64,000 nucleotides of DNA from Duganella sp. BJB480 (GTDB lineage: Bacteria; Pseudomonadota; Gammaproteobacteria; Burkholderiales; Burkholderiaceae_D): contig QVIN01000001.1 of NCBI GenBank assembly GCA_003416985.1, forward strand, positions 558,001-622,000. The letters run 5' to 3'. Positions within the stretch are counted from its first letter, which is position 1. The number at the start of each line of letters is the position of its first letter. The notes beneath the pieces are model-generated. The model made no database searches, had not been told where the DNA came from, and saw only the letters and a list, made by a program, of their open reading frames with translations. Shown one piece after another: positions 1-8,817 of this stretch. The position numbers and the translations under genes were made by a program.

Positions 1-735
1 TGGGTGGCCAAGAAGTTCGACGCCAAGGTCGGCCAGTACTTCGGCTACCTGCCGCGCCGCCGCTTCGCCGTGATCCCGGTGCCGGACGACCAGGCGCCGT
101 TCTACACCTCGGGCCGTGGCGGTCCGGGCGTCTACCTGGTCAACACCTACAACCTGCCGGCGCGCGCGCTGTACTCGATGCCTGCACTGACGCTGCACGA
201 ATCGGCGCCGGGCCACGCCTTCCAGATGCCGGTGGCGATGGAGCAGAAGGGCCGTCCGCCGTTCCGCAACGCCTACATCTCGGCCTATGGCGAGGGCTGG
301 GCGCTGTACTCGGAGCGGCTGGGCGTGGAGATGGGCATGTACGAAACGCCGTACGAGGTGTTCGGCATGTTGAGCTACCAGGCGTGGCGCGCGTCGCGGC
401 TGGTGGTCGACACGGGCATCCACAGCAAGGGCTGGACCCGCAAACAGGCGCAGGACTACCTGCACGACAACACTGCGCTGTCGGACCACGAGATCGAGAC
501 GGAGGTGGACCGCTACATTTCGTGGCCGGGCCAGGCGCTGTCCTACTACCTGGGCGAGATGAGCATCATCAACGCGCGCAAGAAGGCCGAGGCGGCGCTG
601 GGATCGAAGTTCGACATCCGCGCCTTCCACGACACGGTGCTGCAACTGGGCTCCGTGCCGCTGCCGGTGCTGGAGGCGCGCATCGACACCTTCATCGCCG
701 AAGGCGGCAAGAGCCCTTATCCCAACCTGGACTAA
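1..735 (+). CDS. DUF885 family hydrolase, C-terminal part (5' truncated)
   Basis: Open from the first base of the window, so the N-terminus lies outside; about 244 residues remain. The motif LHESAPGHAFQ (nucleotides 193-225) is the HExxxPGHxxQ signature of DUF885, a metallopeptidase-like family that is usually about 550-600 residues long. It is followed by conserved YGEGWALYSERLG, which normally supplies the third metal ligand. Secretion cannot be judged because the start is missing. The gene ends in TAA, and a roughly 100-bp gap precedes the next gene. The family call is firm; the substrate is unknown. Confidence 0.9.
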   Translation, partial: WVAKKFDAKVGQYFGYLPRRRFAVIPVPDDQAPFYTSGRGGPGVYLVNTYNLPARALYSMPALTLHESAPGHAFQMPVAMEQKGRPPFRNAYISAYGEGWALYSERLGVEMGMYETPYEVFGMLSYQAWRASRLVVDTGIHSKGWTRKQAQDYLHDNTALSDHEIETEVDRYISWPGQALSYYLGEMSIINARKKAEAALGSKFDIRAFHDTVLQLGSVPLPVLEARIDTFIAEGGKSPYPNLD

Positions 736-838
736 GCTCTCCCAGATGTAATGGGGTCGTGACAAAGTGTGTATTTCCGAACCGAGGTGGTTAGGTAGAA
801 TCGCGGCCCTACCATAACCACTTTCTTCGGGCAGCACG

Positions 839-2179
839 TTGAAAAAATCGATACTCGCAGTAGCCATCGCCGGCGCCTTGCTGGCGCATACCTCCATCCA
901 GGCCATCGAGCAGATGCCGCCGGCCGTCGTACCGGCGCCGGTCGCGCAGGCTGCCCGGGTCAAGTCCTCCTTCATCGAAGCCGTCGCCGCCGCCGGCAAG
1001 GAAATCAGCGCGGCCGTGGGTGCTCAGACGGACACCGTGAAGCGGCTGGAGATTTTTTCGAAACTCGAATTTTCACCGGCGCTGCGCCCCAAGCTGAAAG
1101 AGGTGTTCGGCAACGAGCATATATTCGCGATGCAGCGCACCGCCGGCCCGAAAGGACAGGTCGCTTACGTGGCGAAGCTGGCGCCGCACACCTATCTGGA
1201 CGAAAATGCGGTGGCGTTTTCGTGGGCCGAACTCAATGCCAGGAGCGTCGTCAACAAAGCCGGCACCACGATGGGCACCATCGCGACGTGGCCCTCGTTG
1301 TCCATCCTCGGCACTGCGACCAGCGGCACGCTTGAAAAGATGTCGATGGACTTCAAGCAGTCGCGCGTGAAGGACGGCCTTTGGTATGGCAACGGCGTGA
1401 TGAAAGTGGGCTCGGTGGTGGTACGCGGAACGACGCCGGGAAGTTCGGAATTCAAGGAGACCTTGCGGCTGGACGACATGTCCGCGGCCTTCGGCGTTGC
1501 GCTCCACGGCAAGAAGGCCGATGTGAACTACGGTTTCTCGATCAAGTCGATCTTGTTTGGCGGCGCGCCCATCGAGCACGCCAATATCGGCCTGCGCGTG
1601 GTGAATTTGCCGGCGCAGGCGCTGGAGGACGTCGATCGCGAATTGAAAAAGGTGCAGGGCAGCGGCCTGCCGGAAGATGCCCAGACAGAGCTGATGCTGA
1701 GGACCATGAAGGCCTTCGGCAAGAACATGGTGACGAGTGGCGCCAGCGTGGTGATCGACGATATCAGCGCCAGCTATCGCGGCAATACGGCGTCGATCAA
1801 GGGCCGCATCGATTTCGACAAGGTGGTGGACGCCGATTTCAGCTCGCCGATAGGATTTGGCAGGAAGATCATCGCGCGCCTTGACGTACGCCTGCCGGTT
1901 GCCATGGTCAACGACGTGTCGCGCCTGATGGGCGCCAAGCAGGTGGATGCGTCGGCGCCCAACGCCGCCGAACAGATCGAGGCGGCGGGCAAGAACATCG
2001 CCGCCGTTGTGATCGGAAAACTGGTGAACGAAGGCTTCGCGGTGATGGACAAGGGTGAACTGCGCTCGGCCATCGAAATCCGTCAGGGCAAGCTGACCTT
2101 CAACGGCAAGGCCGTTCCGCTGCCGGGCATGCCCGACGGCGACCTGGTAAAGGCCTTCGACGCCACACAGAAAAAGTGA
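839..2179 (+). CDS. DUF945 (YdgA-like) exported protein
   Basis: A 446-residue protein beginning at a TTG codon directly before Lys-Lys. It has a short signal peptide ending near ...TSIQA, consistent with export to the periplasm. The body matches the pattern of DUF945/YdgA proteins: a beta-rich repeat body, 'LRLDDMSAAFG', and a long C-terminal half with 'IRQGKLTFNGK' near the end. The family has no assigned biochemical activity. No ATG lies nearby in frame and the ribosome site is weak, so the TTG start is the best choice rather than a certain one. It converges on the reverse transcriptase gene with a 10-bp gap. Confidence 0.7.
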   Translation: MKKSILAVAIAGALLAHTSIQAIEQMPPAVVPAPVAQAARVKSSFIEAVAAAGKEISAAVGAQTDTVKRLEIFSKLEFSPALRPKLKEVFGNEHIFAMQRTAGPKGQVAYVAKLAPHTYLDENAVAFSWAELNARSVVNKAGTTMGTIATWPSLSILGTATSGTLEKMSMDFKQSRVKDGLWYGNGVMKVGSVVVRGTTPGSSEFKETLRLDDMSAAFGVALHGKKADVNYGFSIKSILFGGAPIEHANIGLRVVNLPAQALEDVDRELKKVQGSGLPEDAQTELMLRTMKAFGKNMVTSGASVVIDDISASYRGNTASIKGRIDFDKVVDADFSSPIGFGRKIIARLDVRLPVAMVNDVSRLMGAKQVDASAPNAAEQIEAAGKNIAAVVIGKLVNEGFAVMDKGELRSAIEIRQGKLTFNGKAVPLPGMPDGDLVKAFDATQKK

Positions 2180-2189
2180 GCGGACGCGC

Positions 2190-3530
2190 TCAGGCCGGCC
2201 ACGCGATGGCGTCGAACAGGCGCCTCAATTTAAGCGCCCGGTTCGCGTTGACCATCCCCACGTAGGAAATCCTGCCGGCCAGGTAGGCGCGGAAGTTGGG
2301 ATGGCTGTCGCGGTTCTGGGTGGCCTGTCCATGCCGCGCGCAGTTGGTCAGCGTGGCTTTGAGCCTGTCGTATTCGTCGCGCGCGATGTTGGGATGGGTG
2401 TTGACGACCACGCCCGTCACCTGCTGGCGCGTCCCTTCGCGCATCAGCCGCGTTTTGCGGTGGTGGATGCGAAAGCCTTCTTCAAGCGCGATCGCGGCGA
2501 CCTGGATATGGAATCGTTCCGCAGTGCGCGCAAAATCCTGATCTCCCGAAAACGCCAGGTCGTCGGCATAGCGGCTGTACGACGCGCCCAGCGACTGCGC
2601 CAGCGCTTGCAGGCGCATGTCGAGCCGGTAGGCGCACAGGTTGGCCAGCGCGGGCGAGCAAGGGGAGCCTTGCGGCAAATGGTGCGACTTCAGGGCCTGG
2701 CGCTCGGCCCACGGCAGCGAGCCGCCTTCCATTGGATCGCTGAACACGCCGCACGGCGCGCGGTTGACGCAGATCCGCGCCAGCGTTCCGGCGACGGTCG
2801 GCGAGTAGCCCAGCTTTTCAAACAGCGCGTGGATGCGTGAGTATTGAATGCTCGGGAAAAAATCCTTCAGGTCCATGCGGATGACGATGCGCCGGCCCGC
2901 GTGCAGCGCGGCATGCGTGACGCAGGAGCGTCCGCGCCGGAAGCCGTGTGCGGCCGGATGCGGCGGCAAGCGGTCCAGCAGTTGACGGAGGATTTTCTGC
3001 TGGATGCGCCGCAGCCGCGCCTTGGGGATCTCGATCAGGCGCAGGCCGCCGCTGCGCTTCGGCACCCAGCGATAGCGGTAGTGCTGCAGGCGCGATTGCT
3101 GGCCGCTCTCAACGCGCCATAGGTCGGCGAACCAGTCCAGCGCATCCACCGGTTCGTCCAGCCACGCGGCCAGCGCGCCCACCGTGGGCAGTTCCGGCAG
3201 CGCCAGCGCGGCGAACCACTCGTCCTGCGGCGGGCGTATCGGCGGGTCGATGCAATAGCGCCGCACCGCCGGCAGTGCGATGACGGGCCGCTCTTCGTCG
3301 TCGTTGTAGTCGTGGCCGAGAAGGTGCAGCAGGATGTCCGCGATCTCGTGCCGGCTGAAGTAATGGAAGTTGTCGCCGGTCCGTTCGCTGAGCGCCGCGC
3401 ATAGCTTCGGTGCCCACGGCTGCGGTGCGCCGAATACGCGGCCGCATGCCGCAATCAGCTTTTCCACGCTGCCGTCCGAAGCCAGCATCGTGTCGGCCAG
3501 CGCCAACGCGGTAAGTTTTGCAATCGTCAT
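2190..3530 (-). CDS. Retron-type reverse transcriptase with N-terminal extension
   Basis: With the ATG at 3530 the protein has 446 residues. From about residue 150 it is an RNA-directed DNA polymerase: RIVIRMDLKDFFPS (Asp220), LPQGSP (285-290) and the catalytic YADD box (321-324). Retron-specific traits are present: VTG at 371-373 in 'QQVTGVVVN', a conserved HGFRRGRS block (195-202), and a thumb ending 'RISYVGMVNANRALKLRRLF'. Residues 1-150 are an extra helical domain, a length arrangement known from the long Myxococcus-type retron RTs. The frame stays open upstream to 3713, but that stretch is occupied by a structured RNA, so 3530 is preferred although no clear ribosome site is visible. No separate effector gene adjoins it; the neighbours are an SDR enzyme and a DUF945 protein. 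Confidence 0.88.
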   Translation of the reverse strand: MTIAKLTALALADTMLASDGSVEKLIAACGRVFGAPQPWAPKLCAALSERTGDNFHYFSRHEIADILLHLLGHDYNDDEERPVIALPAVRRYCIDPPIRPPQDEWFAALALPELPTVGALAAWLDEPVDALDWFADLWRVESGQQSRLQHYRYRWVPKRSGGLRLIEIPKARLRRIQQKILRQLLDRLPPHPAAHGFRRGRSCVTHAALHAGRRIVIRMDLKDFFPSIQYSRIHALFEKLGYSPTVAGTLARICVNRAPCGVFSDPMEGGSLPWAERQALKSHHLPQGSPCSPALANLCAYRLDMRLQALAQSLGASYSRYADDLAFSGDQDFARTAERFHIQVAAIALEEGFRIHHRKTRLMREGTRQQVTGVVVNTHPNIARDEYDRLKATLTNCARHGQATQNRDSHPNFRAYLAGRISYVGMVNANRALKLRRLFDAIAWPA

Positions 3531-3548
3531 GCGTAGTGAAAGGAGCGG

Positions 3549-3700
3549 AGAGCCTTCAACGAGTCTCGTGATGCGTGAGCTGTCTTGCGCGGTAGCGCAA
3601 CGGCGCTCATGCGGCGAAGTGCTGAACATTAAACATCCCACGGGGTAGCCCCGTAGAGGCTGTCCCTGCCGAAGCAAAGACAGGCCGGCTTGAAGGATCC
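3549..3700 (-). ncRNA. Candidate retron msr-msd ncRNA
   Basis: On the minus strand, immediately upstream of the RT, lie all the parts expected of a retron transcript of about 152 nt. Terminal inverted repeats pair CCTTCAA (3696-3690) with TTGAAGG (3559-3553), extendable to 11 positions with one mismatch and one G-T pair (a1/a2). A G at 3689 follows a1 directly, the expected place of the 2'-5' branching guanosine. Hairpin 1 pairs 3686-3679 with 3664-3658. Hairpin 2 is the perfect ACGGGG-CTA-CCCCGT (3654-3640). The msd-like long hairpin pairs GCATGAGC (3612-3605) with GCTCACGC (3580-3573), enclosing a perfect TTGCGC/GCGCAA stem (3600-3585). The element ends 18 nt before the RT start codon. Folding was done by eye. 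Confidence 0.78.
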
Positions 3701-3711
3701 GCCCCGCCCAC

Positions 3712-3740
3712 ACGGTAGCGGAATTTTATTTAAAAAGCAA
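3712..3740 (-). promoter_or_regulatory. Possible promoter for the retron transcript
   Basis: Just after the SDR stop, on the minus strand, TTGCTT (3740-3735) and TACCGT (3717-3712) are separated by 17 bp in an otherwise AT-rich run. Transcription would begin near 3705, close to the first base of the a1 repeat. The -10 match is only moderate, so read-through from the SDR gene remains possible. Confidence 0.35.
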
Positions 3741-4625
3741 TCACTGCTTGGCGATCCATTCAAACACCGACGGGCCATGCGGCTTCCAGCCCAGTTGCGT
3801 GCGCGCCCGTTGTCCCCGCACGCGGCTGTTGGAGCCCAGGCCATAGGAAGCCATCTCGTAGCCCCATTCCTCCCTGGCCTGCTCCAGCGGCCAGTCCTGC
3901 GGCTCACCCAGGTCCAGCGCGCGGGCGATGGCCGCGCTCATGTCGCGGAACGACGCCTCGCCGCTTTCGACGAAGTAGAACGCGCCGGCCTCGGTCTTTT
4001 CCAACGCCAGCAGATACAGGTCGACCACGTCGTCGATGTGGACGTTGGACCAGATGTTCAGGCCTCGTCCCACGTGGCGCACGATGCCGCTCTTGCGGGC
4101 CTGCTTGATCAGGCGTGGCAGCTGCACGCTGTCGCGCGGCAGCGCGCCGTCGCCGTAGATCAGCGTATTGCACAGCACCGCCGAACGCACGCCCTTGCCG
4201 GCGGCGGCCAGCACCAGGTCGTCGATGGCGACGCGCGCGGCCTTGTCGGCGGTGGGGGCGGGGAGTTGGTCTTCGAAGTAGATGCGGTCCGTGCCTTCGC
4301 CGCCGGAGGCGTCGCCGACGATGCTGGAACCGCTGGTGTGCAGGAACACCTTGCCGCTGCCGGCCAGCGCGTCGACAAAGGCTTCGACGGCGGCGCGGTT
4401 GTCGCTGCTGGCGGCGTTGACGACGGCGTCCGCAGCCTGGGCCTGGGCGATCAGCAGATCGCGGTCGTCGAGGGTGCCGACCACGCCGGTCACGCCGATC
4501 GAGGCCAGTTCCTCCAGCTGTTCCGGCTTGCGTACCAGGCCGACCACCTGATGGCCGGCGCGCACCAGGCCCGCTGCGATGGAACCGCCGATAAAGCCCG
4601 CCGCGCCGGTGACGAATATTTTCAT
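3741..4625 (-). CDS. NAD-dependent epimerase/dehydratase (SDR family)
   Basis: This 294-residue protein begins with the Rossmann signature TGAAGFIGGSIAAGLVRAG, an NAD(P)-binding GxxGxxG motif of extended or atypical SDRs. A later 'HTSGSSIVG' segment and 'NTLIYGDG' take the places of the active-site Ser and Tyr regions. The substrate cannot be read from sequence. It is soluble, with no signal peptide. It is transcribed toward the retron, with only 40 bp between its stop and the candidate ncRNA. Nothing suggests that it is a retron effector; such SDRs are common stand-alone genes. Confidence 0.85.
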   Translation of the reverse strand: MKIFVTGAAGFIGGSIAAGLVRAGHQVVGLVRKPEQLEELASIGVTGVVGTLDDRDLLIAQAQAADAVVNAASSDNRAAVEAFVDALAGSGKVFLHTSGSSIVGDASGGEGTDRIYFEDQLPAPTADKAARVAIDDLVLAAAGKGVRSAVLCNTLIYGDGALPRDSVQLPRLIKQARKSGIVRHVGRGLNIWSNVHIDDVVDLYLLALEKTEAGAFYFVESGEASFRDMSAAIARALDLGEPQDWPLEQAREEWGYEMASYGLGSNSRVRGQRARTQLGWKPHGPSVFEWIAKQ

Positions 4626-4727
4626 ACTGTGCTCACTTAATCAAATAGGGGAGCAAACAGTATGGGGACGGGTACCGCGCGCAAACAGGCCGCGCGGCGC
4701 AAAGCTCCCTTGATTACGGCGCAATGA

Positions 4728-5423
4728 TCAGGCTTGAACCTTGCGCTGTTTGCGCTTGGCGACCACGCCCAGCAAGGCCAGGCCGCCCAGCAGCATGGCG
4801 TAGGCGTCGGCTTCCGGCACCGGCGCGGCGGCCACCGCGAAGGACAGGTTGTCGGCGTAGCCGTCGTTGTACGAGCCGGCTTCGCGGGTCATGGTCAGCG
4901 TGATGCCGACATTGAGCGCACCGACCGGGATGTAGCCTTGCGTGTCGCGCAGCAGCAGGCCGGTTTGGTTGCCGCGTTCCGAATTGGAGACGGGACCCAG
5001 GCTGGCGCTGGACAGCACGGCGCCGCCGCTGCCGAAGAAGGTGGCGGTCAGCTTGGCGTTGTCGTTCTGCGACGAGTAGCCGCCCAGCCAGGCCGACAGA
5101 TCGTAGCGCGAGGCGCCGGTGTTGATCGCTGCGCTCAGCGAAGACAGGTCGATGGTCTGGGTGGCGGTGGACTTGGCGTTGCTGTCGCCGCCGGCGAAGA
5201 AGTAGGTGCCGCGGTCGGACGGACCTGGATCGGCCGGGAAGGGGAAGCCGCCGCTGGCGCCGTACTGCACGACGGTGAATGCCGACGTGGTGTTCCAGCC
5301 GGTGGTGTTGCCGGTTTCGGCGTTACCGTTGGCGATCAGGTTGGAGCCGAAGCCGGTGGCGTGTGCGGCCGGGGCCAGTGCCAGGGCAACCGCCGCAGCG
5401 GCTGCAAAAGTCGGGAAGCGCAT
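4728..5423 (-). CDS. PEP-CTERM sorting-signal exported protein
   Basis: A 231-residue protein with an N-terminal signal peptide (cleavage near AAHA-TG). It ends in a PEP-CTERM tail: VPEADAYAMLLGGLALLG forms the VPEP-like motif and membrane helix, followed by the basic cluster KRKQRKVQA. Such proteins are sorted by an exosortase and are usually released or surface-exposed together with extracellular polysaccharide. The central part is a beta-rich, Asn/Gly/Ser-rich region beginning SNLIANGNAETGNT, typical of this class. No exosortase gene is in the window. It is divergent from ureD, sharing a 180-bp intergenic region. Confidence 0.85.
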   Translation of the reverse strand: MRFPTFAAAAAVALALAPAAHATGFGSNLIANGNAETGNTTGWNTTSAFTVVQYGASGGFPFPADPGPSDRGTYFFAGGDSNAKSTATQTIDLSSLSAAINTGASRYDLSAWLGGYSSQNDNAKLTATFFGSGGAVLSSASLGPVSNSERGNQTGLLLRDTQGYIPVGALNVGITLTMTREAGSYNDGYADNLSFAVAAAPVPEADAYAMLLGGLALLGVVAKRKQRKVQA

Positions 5424-5504
5424 TGCTAGTCCTTGGTCGGAAATGAAAAAGGGTGCTTATTTTACAAGCAAAAAAGACAAAAGTAAAACTTGACGCATCA
5501 GACG

Positions 5505-5521
5505 TGCACCACCATGGTGCG
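5505..5521 (+). promoter_or_regulatory. NtrC-like binding site upstream of ureD
   Basis: TGCACC-ACCAT-GGTGCG matches the NtrC consensus TGCACC-N5-GGTGCA at 11 of 12 specified positions. It lies about 90 bp upstream of the predicted sigma-54 start point, a normal activator distance. A half-site-like TGGTGCG follows at about 5534. Confidence 0.6.
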
Positions 5522-5578
5522 CAAGACTCGCTTTGGTGCGAAATAAGTCTTTACATCGCCTGTGGCGCGCGATTCGGC

Positions 5579-5594
5579 TGGCATGACGATTGCA
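5579..5594 (+). promoter_or_regulatory. Sigma-54 promoter of the urease operon
   Basis: TGGCATGACGATTGCA carries the GG and GC doublets at exact -24/-12 spacing and differs from TGGCAC-N5-TTGCW by one base. The predicted start point is near 5605, immediately before the ureD ATG at 5606, so the message would be almost leaderless. With the NtrC-like site upstream this suggests nitrogen-limitation control. Confidence 0.6.
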
Positions 5595-5605
5595 TTACGT
5601 TAGCC

Positions 5606-6463
5606 ATGCCCGATACCACCGCATCCAGAGAACTCGCCGCCGGCCCTGGCGCATGGCAGGCCAGCCTCACGCTCGGTTTTGCCGACGACGGCGGCACCAC
5701 GCGCCTGTTCGACAACCGGCACTATGGCCCGCTGCGCGTGCAGAAGGCGCTGTACCCGGAGGACGCCAAGGTGTGCCACGCCATCGTGGTCCATCCGCCG
5801 GGCGGCGTGGTGGGCGGCGACCAGCTGGCGATCAATGTCGGCGTTGGCGCGCAGGCGCATGCCTTCATCACCACGCCGGGCGCCGCCAAGTGGTACAAGG
5901 CCAATGGCAAGGTCTCGCGCCAGCACGTGCGCCTGACCGTGGGCGCGGGCGCCGCACTCGAATGGCTGCCGCAAGAGACCATCTTTTTTGATACCGCTAA
6001 CGTGGCGCTGGACCAGCACATCGAGCTGGCCGAAGGCGCCACCTACATCGGCTGCGAGATCCTTTGCATGGGCCGGCGCGGCTCGGGCGAAAGCTTCAAC
6101 ACCGGCACCGTGGCCCAGCGCAGCAGCATCCGCCGCGACGGCAAATTGATCTGGTGGGAGCAAGGCGCGATGCTGGGCGGTCGCCTCGACAGCCCGCTGG
6201 CGCTGAACGGCAGGACTGTCTGCGCCACGCTGATCGCCGCCGGCAAGCCGCTGCCCGCCGCCGTGCTGTCCGAGATCCGCGCCGATATCCAGGCTGACGG
6301 CGACCACGGTTTCGGCGTCACGCAAACCAAGGGCGTGCTGGTCGCGCGCCACCTGGGCGACGACAGCGAGACCGCGCGCCGCCTGATGCTCACCGTCTGG
6401 CGCCGCGTGCGCCCGCACCTGCTGGGGCGCGCGGCCGTCACGCCGCGCATCTGGCAAACCTGA
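5606..6463 (+). CDS. ureD: Urease accessory protein UreD
   Basis: A 285-residue protein that, with UreF and UreG, forms the chaperone complex delivering nickel to apo-urease. The family blocks are visible: [18 protein letters not shown], '[14 protein letters not shown]' and '[13 protein letters not shown]'. The frame is open upstream to 5453, but the ATG at 5606 gives the usual UreD length, and the sigma-54 promoter lies just before it. It is the first gene of a co-directional set ureD-A-B-C-E-F-G followed by a HupE-like gene. Its ribosome site is not evident, in keeping with a very short leader. Confidence 0.95.
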   Translation: MPDTTASRELAAGPGAWQASLTLGFADDGGTTRLFDNRHYGPLRVQKALYPEDAKVCHAIVVHPPGGVVGGDQLAINVGVGAQAHAFITTPGAAKWYKANGKVSRQHVRLTVGAGAALEWLPQETIFFDTANVALDQHIELAEGATYIGCEILCMGRRGSGESFNTGTVAQRSSIRRDGKLIWWEQGAMLGGRLDSPLALNGRTVCATLIAAGKPLPAAVLSEIRADIQADGDHGFGVTQTKGVLVARHLGDDSETARRLMLTVWRRVRPHLLGRAAVTPRIWQT

Positions 6464-6472
6464 GAGACACCC

Positions 6473-6775
6473 ATGGACCTGACACCAAGAGAAAAAGACA
6501 AACTGCTGATTTTCACCGCCGGCATCGTGGCGGAGCGCCGCCTCGCGCGCGGCCTGAAGTTGAACTACCCGGAAGCGGTGGCGCTGATCACCTGCGCCAT
6601 CATGGAAGGTGCGCGCGACGGCAAAACCGTCGCGCAGCTGATGTCCGACGGCACGCGCATCCTGACGCGCGCCGACGTCATGGAAGGCATCCCCGAAATG
6701 ATCCCCGACATCCAGGTCGAAGCGACGTTCCCCGACGGGAGCAAGCTGGTGACCGTCCACAACCCCATCCCGTAA
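6473..6775 (+). CDS. ureA: Urease gamma subunit
   Basis: This 100-residue small structural subunit of urease has the normal length for three-chain ureases. It starts [17 protein letters not shown] and contains '[21 protein letters not shown]', both highly conserved. Urease hydrolyses urea to ammonia and carbamate in the cytoplasm; the gamma chain packs with UreB around each UreC in an (abc)3 assembly. It lies 9 bp after ureD and 11 bp before ureB. Confidence 0.98.
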   Translation: MDLTPREKDKLLIFTAGIVAERRLARGLKLNYPEAVALITCAIMEGARDGKTVAQLMSDGTRILTRADVMEGIPEMIPDIQVEATFPDGSKLVTVHNPIP

Positions 6776-6786
6776 AGGAGATCGCC

Positions 6787-7113
6787 ATGATCCCAGGTGA
6801 ATACATGCTCGAAGAGGGCGAGATCGGCCTCAATGAAGGCCGCGCCACCGCGACCGTCGTGGTGACCAACCAGGGCGACCGGCCGGTGCAGGTCGGATCG
6901 CATTTTCATTTTTTTGAAGTCAACACGGAGCTCAAGTTCGAGCGCTGGAAGGCCTACGGCATGCGGTTGAATATCGCCGCCGGCACCGCCGTCCGTTTCG
7001 AACCGGGCCAGCAGCGCACGGTGGAACTGGTGAAGCTGGGCGGCGACCAGAAGGTGTTCGGCTTCAATGGCAAAGTAATGGGCAAGCTGGACCCCAATCC
7101 ACCTAAAGGCTGA
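6787..7113 (+). CDS. ureB: Urease beta subunit
   Basis: A 108-residue protein beginning [19 protein letters not shown], with the typical '[20 protein letters not shown]' beta-fold segment. It is preceded by a strong AAGGAG ribosome site at about 6776. It joins UreA and UreC in the urease trimer and is needed for structure rather than catalysis. The genes for gamma and beta are separate, not fused as in Helicobacter. The stop lies one base before the ureC start. Confidence 0.98.
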   Translation: MIPGEYMLEEGEIGLNEGRATATVVVTNQGDRPVQVGSHFHFFEVNTELKFERWKAYGMRLNIAAGTAVRFEPGQQRTVELVKLGGDQKVFGFNGKVMGKLDPNPPKG

Positions 7114-7114
7114 C

Positions 7115-8815
7115 ATGGTTACAATCTCGCGCCACGCCTACTCGGAAATGTTCGGCCCCACCAAAGGGGACCGCATCCGCCTGGCCGATACCGAACTGTT
7201 TATCGAAATCGAACACGATTACGCCACCTATGGCGAGGAAGTCAAATTCGGCGGCGGCAAAGTGATCCGCGACGGCATGGGCCAGTCGCAGCGCGTCGCC
7301 GCCGACGTGATGGACACGGTGATCACCAACGCGGTGATCGTCGACCACTGGGGCATCGTCAAGGCCGACATCGGCCTGAAAAGCGGCATGATCGCCGCCA
7401 TCGGCAAGGCCGGCAACCCGGACATCCAGCCGGATGTGACGATGGCCATCGGCGGCGCCACCGAGATCATCGCCGGCGAAGGCATGATCGTCACCGCCGG
7501 CGGCGTGGACACGCACATCCACTTCATCTGCCCGCAGCAGATCGAGGAGGCGCTGATGAGCGGCGTGACCACGATGATAGGCGGTGGCACCGGACCGTCC
7601 GCCGGCACCTCGGCCACCACCTGCACGCCGGGGCCGTGGCACCTGCACGCGATGCTGGGCGCGGCCGACGCCTTCCCGATGAACCTGGGCTTCCTCGGCA
7701 AGGGCAATGTGTCGCTGCCGGAGCCGCTGGAGGAGCAGGTGCGCGCCGGCGCCATCGGCCTGAAGCTGCACGAGGACTGGGGCAGCACGCCGGCCGCCAT
7801 CGACAACTGCCTGTCCGTGGCCGACCGCATGGACGTGCAGGTCGCCATCCACAGCGACACGCTCAACGAAGGCGGCTACCTGGCCGACACGCTGGCCGCG
7901 TTCAAGGACCGCACCATTCACACCTTCCACACCGAGGGCGCGGGCGGCGGCCATGCGCCGGACATCATCGCGGCGGTGGGAGAATCGAACGTGCTGCCGT
8001 CGTCCACCAATCCGACCCGCCCATTTACCGTCAACACGCTGGACGAGCACCTGGACATGCTGATGGTCTGCCACCACCTGGACGCGGCCATCGCCGAGGA
8101 CGTGGCCTTCGCCGAATCGCGCATTCGGCGCGAGACCATCGCGGCGGAGGACATCCTGCACGACATCGGCGCGATCTCGATGATGTCGTCCGATTCGCAG
8201 GCCATGGGCCGGGTCGGCGAAGTGGTGATGCGCACTTGGCAGACCGCGCACAAGATGAAGGTGCAGCGCGGGCCGCTGGCGCCGGACTCCTCGCGCAACG
8301 ACAACTTCCGCGTCAAGCGCTACATCGCCAAGTACACGATCAACCCGGCCATCACGCACGGCATCGCGCATGCGGTGGGTTCGCTGGAGGTGGGCAAGAT
8401 CGCCGACCTGGTGTTGTGGAAGCCGGCCTTCTTCGGCGTCAAGCCGTCGACGATTTTAAAGGGCGGCATGATCGCCGCCGCGCAGATGGGCGACCCGAAC
8501 GCCTCGATCCCGACGCCGCAGCCGGTGCATTACCGGATGATGTTCGGCGCCTTCGGCGGCGGCTTGAAGAAGTCGTTCACCTTTGTCTCGCAGGCGGCGT
8601 TCGACGCCGGCATCGGCGACCAGCTCAAGTTGAACAAGACGCTGATCGTCGCCAAGAATATGCGCTCGCTGCGCAAGTCCGACATGATCCACAACGGCGC
8701 CACGCCGAAGATGACCGTCGATCCCGAAACCTATGAAGTGCGCGCCGACGGCGAGCTGCTGGTCTGCGAAGCTGCGGCCGTGCTGCCGATGGCGCAGCGC
8801 TATTTCCTGTTCTGA
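7115..8815 (+). CDS. ureC: Urease alpha (catalytic) subunit
   Basis: This 566-residue amidohydrolase has the full family length. The nickel-centre residues are recognisable: the HIH pair in '[14 protein letters not shown]', the carbamylated lysine in 'GLKLHEDWG', the His in '[11 protein letters not shown]', and the mobile-flap region 'CHHLD'. '[15 protein letters not shown]' contributes a further metal ligand. The C-terminus MAQRYFLF is standard. All catalytic positions appear intact, so the enzyme should be active if the accessory proteins are expressed. ureE starts 2 bp after the stop. Confidence 0.98.
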   Translation: MVTISRHAYSEMFGPTKGDRIRLADTELFIEIEHDYATYGEEVKFGGGKVIRDGMGQSQRVAADVMDTVITNAVIVDHWGIVKADIGLKSGMIAAIGKAGNPDIQPDVTMAIGGATEIIAGEGMIVTAGGVDTHIHFICPQQIEEALMSGVTTMIGGGTGPSAGTSATTCTPGPWHLHAMLGAADAFPMNLGFLGKGNVSLPEPLEEQVRAGAIGLKLHEDWGSTPAAIDNCLSVADRMDVQVAIHSDTLNEGGYLADTLAAFKDRTIHTFHTEGAGGGHAPDIIAAVGESNVLPSSTNPTRPFTVNTLDEHLDMLMVCHHLDAAIAEDVAFAESRIRRETIAAEDILHDIGAISMMSSDSQAMGRVGEVVMRTWQTAHKMKVQRGPLAPDSSRNDNFRVKRYIAKYTINPAITHGIAHAVGSLEVGKIADLVLWKPAFFGVKPSTILKGGMIAAAQMGDPNASIPTPQPVHYRMMFGAFGGGLKKSFTFVSQAAFDAGIGDQLKLNKTLIVAKNMRSLRKSDMIHNGATPKMTVDPETYEVRADGELLVCEAAAVLPMAQRYFLF

Positions 8816-8817
8816 CC

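Noticed and set aside
3531..3713. N-terminal extension of the reverse transcriptase ORF upstream of ATG 3530
   Set aside because: The frame is open by chance across a region that folds as a retron ncRNA; the added residues show no family pattern.
5453..5605. Longer UreD start at 5453
   Set aside because: It would place the NtrC site and sigma-54 promoter inside the coding region, and the extra residues do not resemble UreD.
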